From Pyrocephalus nanus (lineage: Eukaryota; Chordata; Aves; Passeriformes; Tyrannidae): a DNA stretch of 64,000 nt. The DNA lies in assembly GCA_038380795.1 (NCBI GenBank), contig CM076262.1, positions 73,903,129-73,967,128 on the forward strand, given 5' to 3'. Below are positions 9,844 to 22,206 of this stretch, piece after piece. Made by a program: the position numbers and the translations under genes. Numbering within the stretch: the stretch's first letter is position 1; each line of letters starts with the position of its first letter. Below the pieces are notes generated by a model. That model saw only the letters and a program-made list of their open reading frames with translations, did not search any database and was not told where the DNA came from.

Positions 9844-11813
9844 CACCCTGTAAGGAGGGTGAGAGCCCTCGTCTCCGCACCCGAGGGGGGGAAACGGAGC
9901 TCTCCCGACCCCCAGCCCACCCTGTAAGCAGGGCAGGGCTTTACCCCTTGGCACCTTGGTGCCTGCTGGCGGCCCCTGGCCAGAGTGAGGCCCCTGTAGT
10001 CGGGGTGCGTCAGAGCCTCTGCGCCTTGGCCAGCCGCGAAGCCCCTCAGCGCGTCGAGGCCCTTCTGGCCTGTGCGCAGCCCGGGGGCGGGTCTGAGGCT
10101 CTCCTCTCCTGCTCGACGGCAGACAGGGCTGGCTCCCCAGACGTTGGTGCACAGAGCTCGCTCCCCCTTCTGGGACGTTCCCCCTTTGTGTCTTTGTGGG
10201 TGTGAGTGAGTGAGTGAGTGAGACCCCCTAGAAACTAGAGAGCAGCGTAGCTTAGACTTCCCAGGAGGGAAAGAGGGGCTCTGTGCAGCAACCGGGAGCT
10301 GCCCTCTAAAGCCGCGGGCGGAGACACGGCCCGGCCTTGCCCCTGGTTCCCGAGGAGGGAGCGAAGCCCCTTAGTGGTGGCGCGGGCACCGTGACCCGGC
10401 TGTAGCCAGGGCCTGGGGTGCGTGCCCGCGCGGCGGGGCTGCCTGTCCTGGCTGGTGCCGGGCCAGCGTGGCACGTCCCCCCCGCCCCCCACCCCGTCCT
10501 CGGGGCTGGGGCCCTGTCCCCCCGGCCTTGGGCCGTGAGGCCACCGTTGGGAGTGCCGGGCCTCGGGGGGGGCGGCCCCGTAAGCGGGGCTTTGTGCGTC
10601 CCCCCTGCTCGGCGGGCGGTTGGAGGGACCCCCCTGTAATCAGGCGGGTGTCCCGCGGGGTCCCCGGCCTTTCACAGGCGTGGGGCTGGGCGTGTGCCCT
10701 CCATGTCCCCGGGGCTCACCTCGAGGCCTTAGGCCATGAGCTCCACTGCCTGGCAGTGGAGTCTCCGTGGCCTTTCTGCGGGGGAAGGCCGAGCTCCGTG
10801 GCTCCCTGGGTGTGGACCCGCCCGTAAGCGGGGTCTGGGTCTGGGAGCCTTTGTGCTCCCTTGACTGGCAGCCTGTGCGGGGCGACCGCCCCGTTAGCGG
10901 GGAGCAGGTCGGGTGCCCCCGAAGCGGAGAGAAGGAGCCTCCGTGGGCCCTTGGGCCCAGGGCCGCCCTGTAAATCGGGGAGTAAGTGCCCTGGAGTCCC
11001 GGGCACTTTGCGGTCCAGGCAGCGGCTCGAGCCCCCTGTAAGAAGGGGGCCGGCAGCCTCCCTGACCGCTGCTTTGCATGCCCAGCTGCCTTTGCCCAGA
11101 GGGCCCGGCTCCCAGCAGCGGATGGGACCGCGCGGCGCGTCGCTGTGGTGAGTCAAAGTGCCGTTTGGAGGGTTTTGGGGACGGGGTGGCCTGTGGGGGG
11201 GGCGGCTGGTGGCTTGGGGATGTGCCTCTGGGGGTGCATGCCGGGGCCCGGTTTCCCTGGCGGGGAGGAGCTGGGGACTGTGGGGCCCAGCTGCGTCCTC
11301 CTGCCTTGGTGGAAGCCGTCGGAGAAGAGAGCAAGAGGCATCGATGGGGTGGGACGGCGGCGCCGCCGTGGGAAGCCGGTGAGGGGAGGAAGCTGAACTT
11401 GGGGGGTGGTGCGGAGATGTGGGGGTCCCACGGGTGGGCAGGTGGTGGCTTGGACAGCTGCCTCTGGGTCCTAGTTTCCTTTCCTTCAGCGGAAGGAGTT
11501 GGAGCTTGTCAGTCCCAACTGTGTCCTCCTGCCTCGTCAGGAGCCGTCGGAGAAGACAGCAGAGGCACCGGCGTGGGCAAGAGGAGCGGCGGCTTGGAGC
11601 AGAAGAGGGGGCGCGAGAAGGGCCCTCTGGGCAAAGGGACCTCCCTGGCATCCCCGGGGCAGGGATACCTAAGAGTCCGGTGGGCACCTTCAGGCTGCCC
11701 CGGCCGGCTTAGCGCTGGGCGACCTCCCTGTAATCAGGGCTGGGTCTTTGCTTGTTGCTTGTCGTCGGCCTTTTGCCGTCGTGCTCCTGAGGCTGCCCGG
11801 AGAGAGGCTGAAG
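9844..11813. repeat. macrosatellite unit 6 (one private substitution)
   Basis: Complete 1970-bp unit. It has A at 11181 where other units have G, interrupting a G-run (GGGGGCGGGG becomes GGGGACGGGG). Confidence 0.95.
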
Positions 11814-13783
11814 CACCCTGTAAGGAGGGTGAGAGCCCTCGTCTCCGCACCCGAGGGGGGGAAACGGAGCTCTCCCGACCCCCAGCCCACCCTGTAAGCA
11901 GGGCAGGGCTTTACCCCTTGGCACCTTGGTGCCTGCTGGCGGCCCCTGGCCAGAGTGAGGCCCCTGTAGTCGGGGTGCGTCAGAGCCTCTGCGCCTTGGC
12001 CAGCCGCGAAGCCCCTCAGCGCGTCGAGGCCCTTCTGGCCTGTGCGCAGCCCGGGGGCGGGTCTGAGGCTCTCCTCTCCTGCTCGACGGCAGACAGGGCT
12101 GGCTCCCCAGACGTTGGTGCACAGAGCTCGCTCCCCCTTCTGGGACGTTCCCCCTTTGTGTCTTTGTGGGTGTGAGTGAGTGAGTGAGTGAGACCCCCTA
12201 GAAACTAGAGAGCAGCGTAGCTTAGACTTCCCAGGAGGGAAAGAGGGGCTCTGTGCAGCAACCGGGAGCTGCCCTCTAAAGCCGCGGGCGGAGACACGGC
12301 CCGGCCTTGCCCCTGGTTCCCGAGGAGGGAGCGAAGCCCCTTAGTGGTGGCGCGGGCACCGTGACCCGGCTGTAGCCAGGGCCTGGGGTGCGTGCCCGCG
12401 CGGCGGGGCTGCCTGTCCTGGCTGGTGCCGGGCCAGCGTGGCACGTCCCCCCCGCCCCCCACCCCGTCCTCGGGGCTGGGGCCCTGTCCCCCCGGCCTTG
12501 GGCCGTGAGGCCACCGTTGGGAGTGCCGGGCCTCGGGGGGGGCGGCCCCGTAAGCGGGGCTTTGTGCGTCCCCCCTGCTCGGCGGGCGGTTGGAGGGACC
12601 CCCCTGTAATCAGGCGGGTGTCCCGCGGGGTCCCCGGCCTTTCACAGGCGTGGGGCTGGGCGTGTGCCCTCCATGTCCCCGGGGCTCACCTCGAGGCCTT
12701 AGGCCATGAGCTCCACTGCCTGGCAGTGGAGTCTCCGTGGCCTTTCTGCGGGGGAAGGCCGAGCTCCGTGGCTCCCTGGGTGTGGACCCGCCCGTAAGCG
12801 GGGTCTGGGTCTGGGAGCCTTTGTGCTCCCTTGACTGGCAGCCTGTGCGGGGCGACCGCCCCGTTAGCGGGGAGCAGGTCGGGTGCCCCCGAAGCGGAGA
12901 GAAGGAGCCTCCGTGGGCCCTTGGGCCCAGGGCCGCCCTGTAAATCGGGGAGTAAGTGCCCTGGAGTCCCGGGCACTTTGCGGTCCAGGCAGCGGCTCGA
13001 GCCCCCTGTAAGAAGGGGGCCGGCAGCCTCCCTGACCGCTGCTTTGCATGCCCAGCTGCCTTTGCCCAGAGGGCCCGGCTCCCAGCAGCGGATGGGACCG
13101 CGCGGCGCGTCGCTGTGGTGAGTCAAAGTGCCGTTTGGAGGGTTTTGGGGGCGGGGTGGCCTGTGGGGGGGGCGGCTGGTGGCTTGGGGATGTGCCTCTG
13201 GGGGTGCATGCCGGGGCCCGGTTTCCCTGGCGGGGAGGAGCTGGGGACTGTGGGGCCCAGCTGCGTCCTCCTGCCTTGGTGGAAGCCGTCGGAGAAGAGA
13301 GCAAGAGGCATCGATGGGGTGGGACGGCGGCGCCGCCGTGGGAAGCCGGTGAGGGGAGGAAGCTGAACTTGGGGGGTGGTGCGGAGATGTGGGGGTCCCA
13401 CGGGTGGGCAGGTGGTGGCTTGGACAGCTGCCTCTGGGTCCTAGTTTCCTTTCCTTCAGCGGAAGGAGTTGGAGCTTGTCAGTCCCAACTGTGTCCTCCT
13501 GCCTCGTCAGGAGCCGTCGGAGAAGACAGCAGAGGCACCGGCGTGGGCAAGAGGAGCGGCGGCTTGGAGCAGAAGAGGGGGCGCGAGAAGGGCCCTCTGG
13601 GCAAAGGGACCTCCCTGGCATCCCCGGGGCAGGGATACCTAAGAGTCCGGTGGGCACCTTCAGGCTGCCCCGGCCGGCTTAGCGCTGGGCGACCTCCCTG
13701 TAATCAGGGCTGGGTCTTTGCTTGTTGCTTGTCGTCGGCCTTTTGCCGTCGTGCTCCTGAGGCTGCCCGGAGAGAGGCTGAAG
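11814..13783. repeat. macrosatellite unit 7
   Basis: Complete 1970-bp unit, majority sequence, no private variant seen. Confidence 0.95.
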
Positions 13784-15753
13784 CACCCTGTAAGGAGGGT
13801 GAGAGCCCTCGTCTCCGCACCCGAGGGGGGGAAACGGAGCTCTCCCGACCCCCAGCCCACCCTGTAAGCAGGGCAGGGCTTTACCCCTTGGCACCTTGGT
13901 GCCTGCTGGCGGCCCCTGGCCAGAGTGAGGCCCCTGTAGTCGGGGTGCGTCAGAGCCTCTGCGCCTTGGCCAGCCGCGAAGCCCCTCAGCGCGTCGAGGC
14001 CCTTCTGGCCTGTGCGCAGCCCGGGGGCGGGTCTGAGGCTCTCCTCTCCTGCTCGACGGCAGACAGGGCTGGCTCCCCAGACGTTGGTGCACAGAGCTCG
14101 CTCCCCCTTCTGGGACGTTCCCCCTTTGTGTCTTTGTGGGTGTGAGTGAGTGAGTGAGTGAGACCCCCTAGAAACTAGAGAGCAGCGTAGCTTAGACTTC
14201 CCAGGAGGGAAAGAGGGGCTCTGTGCAGCAACCGGGAGCTGCCCTCTAAAGCCGCGGGCGGAGACACGGCCCGGCCTTGCCCCTGGTTCCCGAGGAGGGA
14301 GCGAAGCCCCTTAGTGGTGGCGCGGGCACCGTGACCCGGCTGTAGCCAGGGCCTGGGGTGCGTGCCCGCGCGGCGGGGCTGCCTGTCCTGGCTGGTGCCG
14401 GGCCAGCGTGGCACGTCCCCCCCGCCCCCCACCCCGTCCTCGGGGCTGGGGCCCTGTCCCCCCGGCCTTGGGCCGTGAGGCCACCGTTGGGAGTGCCGGG
14501 CCTCGGGGGGGGCGGCCCCGTAAGCGGGGCTTTGTGCGTCCCCCCTGCTCGGCGGGCGGTTGGAGGGACCCCCCTGTAATCAGGCGGGTGTCCCGCGGGG
14601 TCCCCGGCCTTTCACAGGCGTGGGGCTGGGCGTGTGCCCTCCATGTCCCCGGGGCTCACCTCGAGGCCTTAGGCCATGAGCTCCACTGCCTGGCAGTGGA
14701 GTCTCCGTGGCCTTTCTGCGGGGGAAGGCCGAGCTCCGTGGCTCCCTGGGTGTGGACCCGCCCGTAAGCGGGGTCTGGGTCTGGGAGCCTTTGTGCTCCC
14801 TTGACTGGCAGCCTGTGCGGGGCGACCGCCCCGTTAGCGGGGAGCAGGTCGGGTGCCCCCGAAGCGGAGAGAAGGAGCCTCCGTGGGCCCTTGGGCCCAG
14901 GGCCGCCCTGTAAATCGGGGAGTAAGTGCCCTGGAGTCCCGGGCACTTTGCGGTCCAGGCAGCGGCTCGAGCCCCCTGTAAGAAGGGGGCCGGCAGCCTC
15001 CCTGACCGCTGCTTTGCATGCCCAGCTGCCTTTGCCCAGAGGGCCCGGCTCCCAGCAGCGGATGGGACCGCGCGGCGCGTCGCTGTGGTGAGTCAAAGTG
15101 CCGTTTGGAGGGTTTTGGGGGCGGGGTGGCCTGTGGGGGGGGCGGCTGGTGGCTTGGGGATGTGCCTCTGGGGGTGCATGCCGGGGCCCGGTTTCCCTGG
15201 CGGGGAGGAGCTGGGGACTGTGGGGCCCAGCTGCGTCCTCCTGCCTTGGTGGAAGCCGTCGGAGAAGAGAGCAAGAGGCATCGATGGGGTGGGACGGCGG
15301 CGCCGCCGTGGGAAGCCGGTGAGGGGAGGAAGCTGAACTTGGGGGGTGGTGCGGAGATGTGGGGGTCCCACGGGTGGGCAGGTGGTGGCTTGGACAGCTG
15401 CCTCTGGGTCCTAGTTTCCTTTCCTTCAGCGGAAGGAGTTGGAGCTTGTCAGTCCCAACTGTGTCCTCCTGCCTCGTCAGGAGCCGTCGGAGAAGACAGC
15501 AGAGGCACCGGCGTGGGCAAGAGGAGCGGCGGCTTGGAGCAGAAGAGGGGGCGCGAGAAGGGCCCTCTGGGCAAAGGGACCTCCCTGGCATCCCCGGGGC
15601 AGGGATACCTAAGAGTCCGGTGGGCACCTTCAGGCTGCCCCGGCCGGCTTAGCGCTGGGCGACCTCCCTGTAATCAGGGCTGGGTCTTTGCTTGTTGCTT
15701 GTCGTCGGCCTTTTGCCGTCGTGCTCCTGAGGCTGCCCGGAGAGAGGCTGAAG
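13784..15753. repeat. macrosatellite unit 8
   Basis: Complete 1970-bp unit, majority sequence, no private variant seen. Confidence 0.95.
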
Positions 15754-17723
15754 CACCCTGTAAGGAGGGTGAGAGCCCTCGTCTCCGCACCCGAGGGGGG
15801 GAAACGGAGCTCTCCCGACCCCCAGCCCACCCTGTAAGCAGGGCAGGGCTTTACCCCTTGGCACCTTGGTGCCTGCTGGCGGCCCCTGGCCAGAGTGAGG
15901 CCCCTGTAGTCGGGGTGCGTCAGAGCCTCTGCGCCTTGGCCAGCCGCGAAGCCCCTCAGCGCGTCGAGGCCCTTCTGGCCTGTGCGCAGCCCGGGGGCGG
16001 GTCTGAGGCTCTCCTCTCCTGCTCGACGGCAGACAGGGCTGGCTCCCCAGACGTTGGTGCACAGAGCTCGCTCCCCCTTCTGGGACGTTCCCCCTTTGTG
16101 TCTTTGTGGGTGTGAGTGAGTGAGTGAGTGAGACCCCCTAGAAACTAGAGAGCAGCGTAGCTTAGACTTCCCAGGAGGGAAAGAGGGGCTCTGTGCAGCA
16201 ACCGGGAGCTGCCCTCTAAAGCCGCGGGCGGAGACACGGCCCGGCCTTGCCCCTGGTTCCCGAGGAGGGAGCGAAGCCCCTTAGTGGTGGCGCGGGCACC
16301 GTGACCCGGCTGTAGCCAGGGCCTGGGGTGCGTGCCCGCGCGGCGGGGCTGCCTGTCCTGGCTGGTGCCGGGCCAGCGTGGCACGTCCCCCCCGCCCCCC
16401 ACCCCGTCCTCGGGGCTGGGGCCCTGTCCCCCCGGCCTTGGGCCGTGAGGCCACCGTTGGGAGTGCCGGGCCTCGGGGGGGGCGGCCCCGTAAGCGGGGC
16501 TTTGTGCGTCCCCCCTGCTCGGCGGGCGGTTGGAGGGACCCCCCTGTAATCAGGCGGGTGTCCCGCGGGGTCCCCGGCCTTTCACAGGCGTGGGGCTGGG
16601 CGTGTGCCCTCCATGTCCCCGGGGCTCACCTCGAGGCCTTAGGCCATGAGCTCCACTGCCTGGCAGTGGAGTCTCCGTGGCCTTTCTGCGGGGGAAGGCC
16701 GAGCTCCGTGGCTCCCTGGGTGTGGACCCGCCCGTAAGCGGGGTCTGGGTCTGGGAGCCTTTGTGCTCCCTTGACTGGCAGCCTGTGCGGGGCGACCGCC
16801 CCGTTAGCGGGGAGCAGGTCGGGTGCCCCCGAAGCGGAGAGAAGGAGCCTCCGTGGGCCCTTGGGCCCAGGGCCGCCCTGTAAATCGGGGAGTAAGTGCC
16901 CTGGAGTCCCGGGCACTTTGCGGTCCAGGCAGCGGCTCGAGCCCCCTGTAAGAAGGGGGCCGGCAGCCTCCCTGACCGCTGCTTTGCATGCCCAGCTGCC
17001 TTTGCCCAGAGGGCCCGGCTCCCAGCAGCGGATGGGACCGCGCGGCGCGTCGCTGTGGTGAGTCAAAGTGCCGTTTGGAGGGTTTTGGGGGCGGGGTGGC
17101 CTGTGGGGGGGGCGGCTGGTGGCTTGGGGATGTGCCTCTGGGGGTGCATGCCGGGGCCCGGTTTCCCTGGCGGGGAGGAGCTGGGGACTGTGGGGCCCAG
17201 CTGCGTCCTCCTGCCTTGGTGGAAGCCGTCGGAGAAGAGAGCAAGAGGCATCGATGGGGTGGGACGGCGGCGCCGCCGTGGGAAGCCGGTGAGGGGAGGA
17301 AGCTGAACTTGGGGGGTGGTGCGGAGATGTGGGGGTCCCACGGGTGGGCAGGTGGTGGCTTGGACAGCTGCCTCTGGGTCCTAGTTTCCTTTCCTTCAGC
17401 GGAAGGAGTTGGAGCTTGTCAGTCCCAACTGTGTCCTCCTGCCTCGTCAGGAGCCGTCGGAGAAGACAGCAGAGGCACCGGCGTGGGCAAGAGGAGCGGC
17501 GGCTTGGAGCAGAAGAGGGGGCGCGAGAAGGGCCCTCTGGGCAAAGGGACCTCCCTGGCATCCCCGGGGCAGGGATACCTAAGAGTCCGGTGGGCACCTT
17601 CAGGCTGCCCCGGCCGGCTTAGCGCTGGGCGACCTCCCTGTAATCAGGGCTGGGTCTTTGCTTGTTGCTTGTCGTCGGCCTTTTGCCGTCGTGCTCCTGA
17701 GGCTGCCCGGAGAGAGGCTGAAG
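15754..17723. repeat. macrosatellite unit 9
   Basis: Complete 1970-bp unit, majority sequence, no private variant seen. Confidence 0.95.
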
Positions 17724-19693
17724 CACCCTGTAAGGAGGGTGAGAGCCCTCGTCTCCGCACCCGAGGGGGGGAAACGGAGCTCTCCCGACCCCCAGCCCAC
17801 CCTGTAAGCAGGGCAGGGCTTTACCCCTTGGCACCTTGGTGCCTGCTGGCGGCCCCTGGCCAGAGTGAGGCCCCTGTAGTCGGGGTGCGTCAGAGCCTCT
17901 GCGCCTTGGCCAGCCGCGAAGCCCCTCAGCGCGTCGAGGCCCTTCTGGCCTGTGCGCAGCCCGGGGGCGGGTCTGAGGCTCTCCTCTCCTGCTCGACGGC
18001 AGACAGGGCTGGCTCCCCAGACGTTGGTGCACAGAGCTCGCTCCCCCTTCTGGGACGTTCCCCCTTTGTGTCTTTGTGGGTGTGAGTGAGTGAGTGAGTG
18101 AGACCCCCTAGAAACTAGAGAGCAGCGTAGCTTAGACTTCCCAGGAGGGAAAGAGGGGCTCTGTGCAGCAACCGGGAGCTGCCCTCTAAAGCCGCGGGCG
18201 GAGACACGGCCCGGCCTTGCCCCTGGTTCCCGAGGAGGGAGCGAAGCCCCTTAGTGGTGGCGCGGGCACCGTGACCCGGCTGTAGCCAGGGCCTGGGGTG
18301 CGTGCCCGCGCGGCGGGGCTGCCTGTCCTGGCTGGTGCCGGGCCAGCGTGGCACGTCCCCCCCGCCCCCCACCCCGTCCTCGGGGCTGGGGCCCTGTCCC
18401 CCCGGCCTTGGGCCGTGAGGCCACCGTTGGGAGTGCCGGGCCTCGGGGGGGGCGGCCCCGTAAGCGGGGCTTTGTGCGTCCCCCCTGCTCGGCGGGCGGT
18501 TGGAGGGACCCCCCTGTAATCAGGCGGGTGTCCCGCGGGGTCCCCGGCCTTTCACAGGCGTGGGGCTGGGCGTGTGCCCTCCATGTCCCCGGGGCTCACC
18601 TCGAGGCCTTAGGCCATGAGCTCCACTGCCTGGCAGTGGAGTCTCCGTGGCCTTTCTGCGGGGGAAGGCCGAGCTCCGTGGCTCCCTGGGTGTGGACCCG
18701 CCCGTAAGCGGGGTCTGGGTCTGGGAGCCTTTGTGCTCCCTTGACTGGCAGCCTGTGCGGGGCGACCGCCCCGTTAGCGGGGAGCAGGTCGGGTGCCCCC
18801 GAAGCGGAGAGAAGGAGCCTCCGTGGGCCCTTGGGCCCAGGGCCGCCCTGTAAATCGGGGAGTAAGTGCCCTGGAGTCCCGGGCACTTTGCGGTCCAGGC
18901 AGCGGCTCGAGCCCCCTGTAAGAAGGGGGCCGGCAGCCTCCCTGACCGCTGCTTTGCATGCCCAGCTGCCTTTGCCCAGAGGGCCCGGCTCCCAGCAGCG
19001 GATGGGACCGCGCGGCGCGTCGCTGTGGTGAGTCAAAGTGCCGTTTGGAGGGTTTTGGGGGCGGGGTGGCCTGTGGGGGGGGCGGCTGGTGGCTTGGGGA
19101 TGTGCCTCTGGGGGTGCATGCCGGGGCCCGGTTTCCCTGGCGGGGAGGAGCTGGGGACTGTGGGGCCCAGCTGCGTCCTCCTGCCTTGGTGGAAGCCGTC
19201 GGAGAAGAGAGCAAGAGGCATCGATGGGGTGGGACGGCGGCGCCGCCGTGGGAAGCCGGTGAGGGGAGGAAGCTGAACTTGGGGGGTGGTGCGGAGATGT
19301 GGGGGTCCCACGGGTGGGCAGGTGGTGGCTTGGACAGCTGCCTCTGGGTCCTAGTTTCCTTTCCTTCAGCGGAAGGAGTTGGAGCTTGTCAGTCCCAACT
19401 GTGTCCTCCTGCCTCGTCAGGAGCCGTCGGAGAAGACAGCAGAGGCACCGGCGTGGGCAAGAGGAGCGGCGGCTTGGAGCAGAAGAGGGGGCGCGAGAAG
19501 GGCCCTCTGGGCAAAGGGACCTCCCTGGCATCCCCGGGGCAGGGATACCTAAGAGTCCGGTGGGCACCTTCAGGCTGCCCCGGCCGGCTTAGCGCTGGGC
19601 GACCTCCCTGTAATCAGGGCTGGGTCTTTGCTTGTTGCTTGTCGTCGGCCTTTTGCCGTCGTGCTCCTGAGGCTGCCCGGAGAGAGGCTGAAG
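17724..19693. repeat. macrosatellite unit 10
   Basis: Complete 1970-bp unit, majority sequence, no private variant seen. Confidence 0.95.
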
Positions 19694-20975
19694 CACCCTG
19701 TAAGGAGGGTGAGAGCCCTCGTCTCCGCACCCGAGGGGGGGAAACGGAGCTCTCCCGACCCCCAGCCCACCCTGTAAGCAGGGCAGGGCTTTACCCCTTG
19801 GCACCTTGGTGCCTGCTGGCGGCCCCTGGCCAGAGTGAGGCCCCTGTAGTCGGGGTGCGTCAGAGCCTCTGCGCCTTGGCCAGCCGCGAAGCCCCTCAGC
19901 GCGTCGAGGCCCTTCTGGCCTGTGCGCAGCCCGGGGGCGGGTCTGAGGCTCTCCTCTCCTGCTCGACGGCAGACAGGGCTGGCTCCCCAGACGTTGGTGC
20001 ACAGAGCTCGCTCCCCCTTCTGGGACGTTCCCCCTTTGTGTCTTTGTGGGTGTGAGTGAGTGAGTGAGTGAGACCCCCTAGAAACTAGAGAGCAGCGTAG
20101 CTTAGACTTCCCAGGAGGGAAAGAGGGGCTCTGTGCAGCAACCGGGAGCTGCCCTCTAAAGCCGCGGGCGGAGACACGGCCCGGCCTTGCCCCTGGTTCC
20201 CGAGGAGGGAGCGAAGCCCCTTAGTGGTGGCGCGGGCACCGTGACCCGGCTGTAGCCAGGGCCTGGGGTGCGTGCCCGCGCGGCGGGGCTGCCTGTCCTG
20301 GCTGGTGCCGGGCCAGCGTGGCACGTCCCCCCCGCCCCCCACCCCGTCCTCGGGGCTGGGGCCCTGTCCCCCCGGCCTTGGGCCGTGAGGCCACCGTTGG
20401 GAGTGCCGGGCCTCGGGGGGGGCGGCCCCGTAAGCGGGGCTTTGTGCGTCCCCCCTGCTCGGCGGGCGGTTGGAGGGACCCCCCTGTAATCAGGCGGGTG
20501 TCCCGCGGGGTCCCCGGCCTTTCACAGGCGTGGGGCTGGGCGTGTGCCCTCCATGTCCCCGGGGCTCACCTCGAGGCCTTAGGCCATGAGCTCCACTGCC
20601 TGGCAGTGGAGTCTCCGTGGCCTTTCTGCGGGGGAAGGCCGAGCTCCGTGGCTCCCTGGGTGTGGACCCGCCCGTAAGCGGGGTCTGGGTCTGGGAGCCT
20701 TTGTGCTCCCTTGACTGGCAGCCTGTGCGGGGCGACCGCCCCGTTAGCGGGGAGCAGGTCGGGTGCCCCCGAAGCGGAGAGAAGGAGCCTCCGTGGGCCC
20801 TTGGGCCCAGGGCCGCCCTGTAAATCGGGGAGTAAGTGCCCTGGAGTCCCGGGCACTTTGCGGTCCAGGCAGCGGCTCGAGCCCCCTGTAAGAAGGGGGC
20901 CGGCAGCCTCCCTGACCGCTGCTTTGCATGCCCAGCTGCCTTTGCCCAGAGGGCCCGGCTCCCAGCAGCGGATGG
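19694..20975. repeat. macrosatellite unit 11, truncated at array end
   Basis: The first 1282 bp of a unit match the majority sequence up to CAGCAGCGGATGG, then switch at 20976 to unrelated AT-rich DNA. In full units the same point is followed by GACCGCGCGG and, about 20 bases on, a strong GTGAGT splice-donor-like site, which this copy lacks. Confidence 0.95.
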
Positions 20976-21390
20976 CTTCTCCTTTTACCTCCAGCTTTGA
21001 GACATTTTCCCCTCCTAAGACACGTTCTGTTTTCATCAGGAGCAATCAGCCATTAAAATCGGAGTAATAAAGAAATGTGTTTATGCATTTTCCTTGTTAT
21101 GTGAAACAGACAGGAGGAGAACTCAAGAACCTTTCATTTATAATGTTGTTTTTCTGCAACAGATCACAGGCTAGTACTGCTGATCTGAGAGGATGAGGTT
21201 AACTCACCGTTAATCACTGCTTGAGTAACAAAGTTGCTGAATTGGAATCTCCTCCATCCACTGATCTATTCACATGTGCATTGATTCTGAACAACTGGTT
21301 TAATCAACCCCTCAGCTGAGCAAGATGGGTCATCCCTTCCCCCCTCCCGAGGGTAGCTCCCTCCTGCTGGAAGTCCCCCAGATAATATTT
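20976..21390. other. unique AT-rich flank next to the array
   Basis: The composition changes at once from GC-rich satellite to AT-rich single-copy DNA. No gene, terminal repeat or target-site duplication is seen next to the junction. Confidence 0.7.
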
Positions 21391-21530
21391 ATAAAATCAT
21401 TGAATCTGTTGGGTTGGAAGGGACCTTAAAGCCCATTCCGTGACACCTCCTGCCACGGGCAGGGACACCTTCCACTATCCCAGGCTGCTCCAAGCCCTGT
21501 CCAACCTTGTCTTGGTGCATCTCCCCCGCC
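21391..21530 (-). mobile_element. CR1 LINE 3'-end fragment
   Basis: Reads as the reverse complement of the CR1 3' region: ATCATTGAATC, GGGTTGGAAGGGACCTTAAA, CTGCCACGGGCAGGGACACC, CTCCAAGCCCTGTCCAACCT. This is the typical 5'-truncated avian CR1 remnant, non-coding. The inner end is approximate. Confidence 0.88.
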
Positions 21531-22206
21531 CTCAGCGCTCGGAGGCTGGTTGTAGCTGGGCAGGAAAGGTTGTTTTCAGGGAGAGAAGTGGTTCAACAAG
21601 ATTAAGCCCAGGACAGCTATTTCTAAGCCTCTTGGATGGCCCTTTGTCATTCCCAACAGAGAGGTCAGGCTCTCTGGGAATCAACTTGCACAGACTTCAG
21701 GTTCACATTATTTGCCGGAAAATGCCCATACCAGGGGGAACAACCCCGGGAAGGGGGGATTTATTGTACCATTAGCCCAGGGGGGGGAATGTCAGCAACA
21801 TCAATGCTATTAGAGCATTAGTCAGATGGGATAGCAGGAAACGACAGTCAGAGGGAAAAGAGAGCCCTGCTGAAAAGCAGGAACCCCTGCTAGGAACATC
21901 CGTGTGTGGATGGCATCACACAGAGGGAGCAAATGGAAAGATAAATGGGGATTGGGATTGTCACTCCCCCGAAGGCTCCATTGCCACAAGCCTTTTAGGG
22001 CTGTGTGGGGGAAATGCCGAAGAATGAGGAAGGTGGGAAATCTACTGGCTTTTTGGGATGCTTTCATCCCAAATATTTTTTTTATTATTATTATTTGGAA
22101 AATCTGCTTATCAGAGACAGTGTTTGGTGCAGGTTACTTGGGCTTGGTTTTCATGGATCAAAAGGACATCCATCTTAATAAGGTACTTACGTGTAACTGT
22201 GTAGTT
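21531..22206. other. unique sequence, no gene seen
   Basis: Ordinary non-coding sequence between two CR1 fragments of opposite orientation. It includes a T-rich/(TTA)n stretch at about 22075-22096. Nothing coding is recognised. Confidence 0.6.

Larger units (their letters stand above)
1..20975. repeat. GC-rich macrosatellite array, 1970-bp unit
   Basis: Head-to-tail tandem array seen directly: the same text recurs every 1970 bases (one interval is 1974). With the hairpin CACCCTGTAAGGAGGGTG taken as unit start, units begin at 1960, 3930, 5904, 7874, 9844, 11814, 13784, 15754, 17724 and 19694. The first partial unit lacks only its first 11 bases, so the array continues left of the window. The last unit is cut after 1282 bp. 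Copies are near identical: I found one private substitution in the first partial unit, three in the second, a 4-bp GTGA gain in the third and one substitution in the unit starting at 9844. Units are very GC- and CpG-rich. I do not recognise the unit as a named avian satellite. It is not rDNA, and it is far too long for the ~41-bp CNM-type or the ~190-bp centromeric satellites known in birds. Confidence 0.98.

Noticed and set aside
1..20975. rDNA repeat (18S/28S or 5S array)
   Set aside because: A tandem GC-rich array suggests rDNA, but the unit is only 1970 bp and none of the conserved rRNA core sequences are present.
1..20975. Telomeric or subtelomeric TTAGGG repeat
   Set aside because: CCCTGTAA in the hairpins looks superficially like CCCTAA, but no (TTAGGG)n or (CCCTAA)n run occurs.
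1..20975. CRISPR-like array of palindromic repeats
   Set aside because: Hairpins are short, variable and unevenly spaced, the whole unit is duplicated, and the host is a vertebrate.
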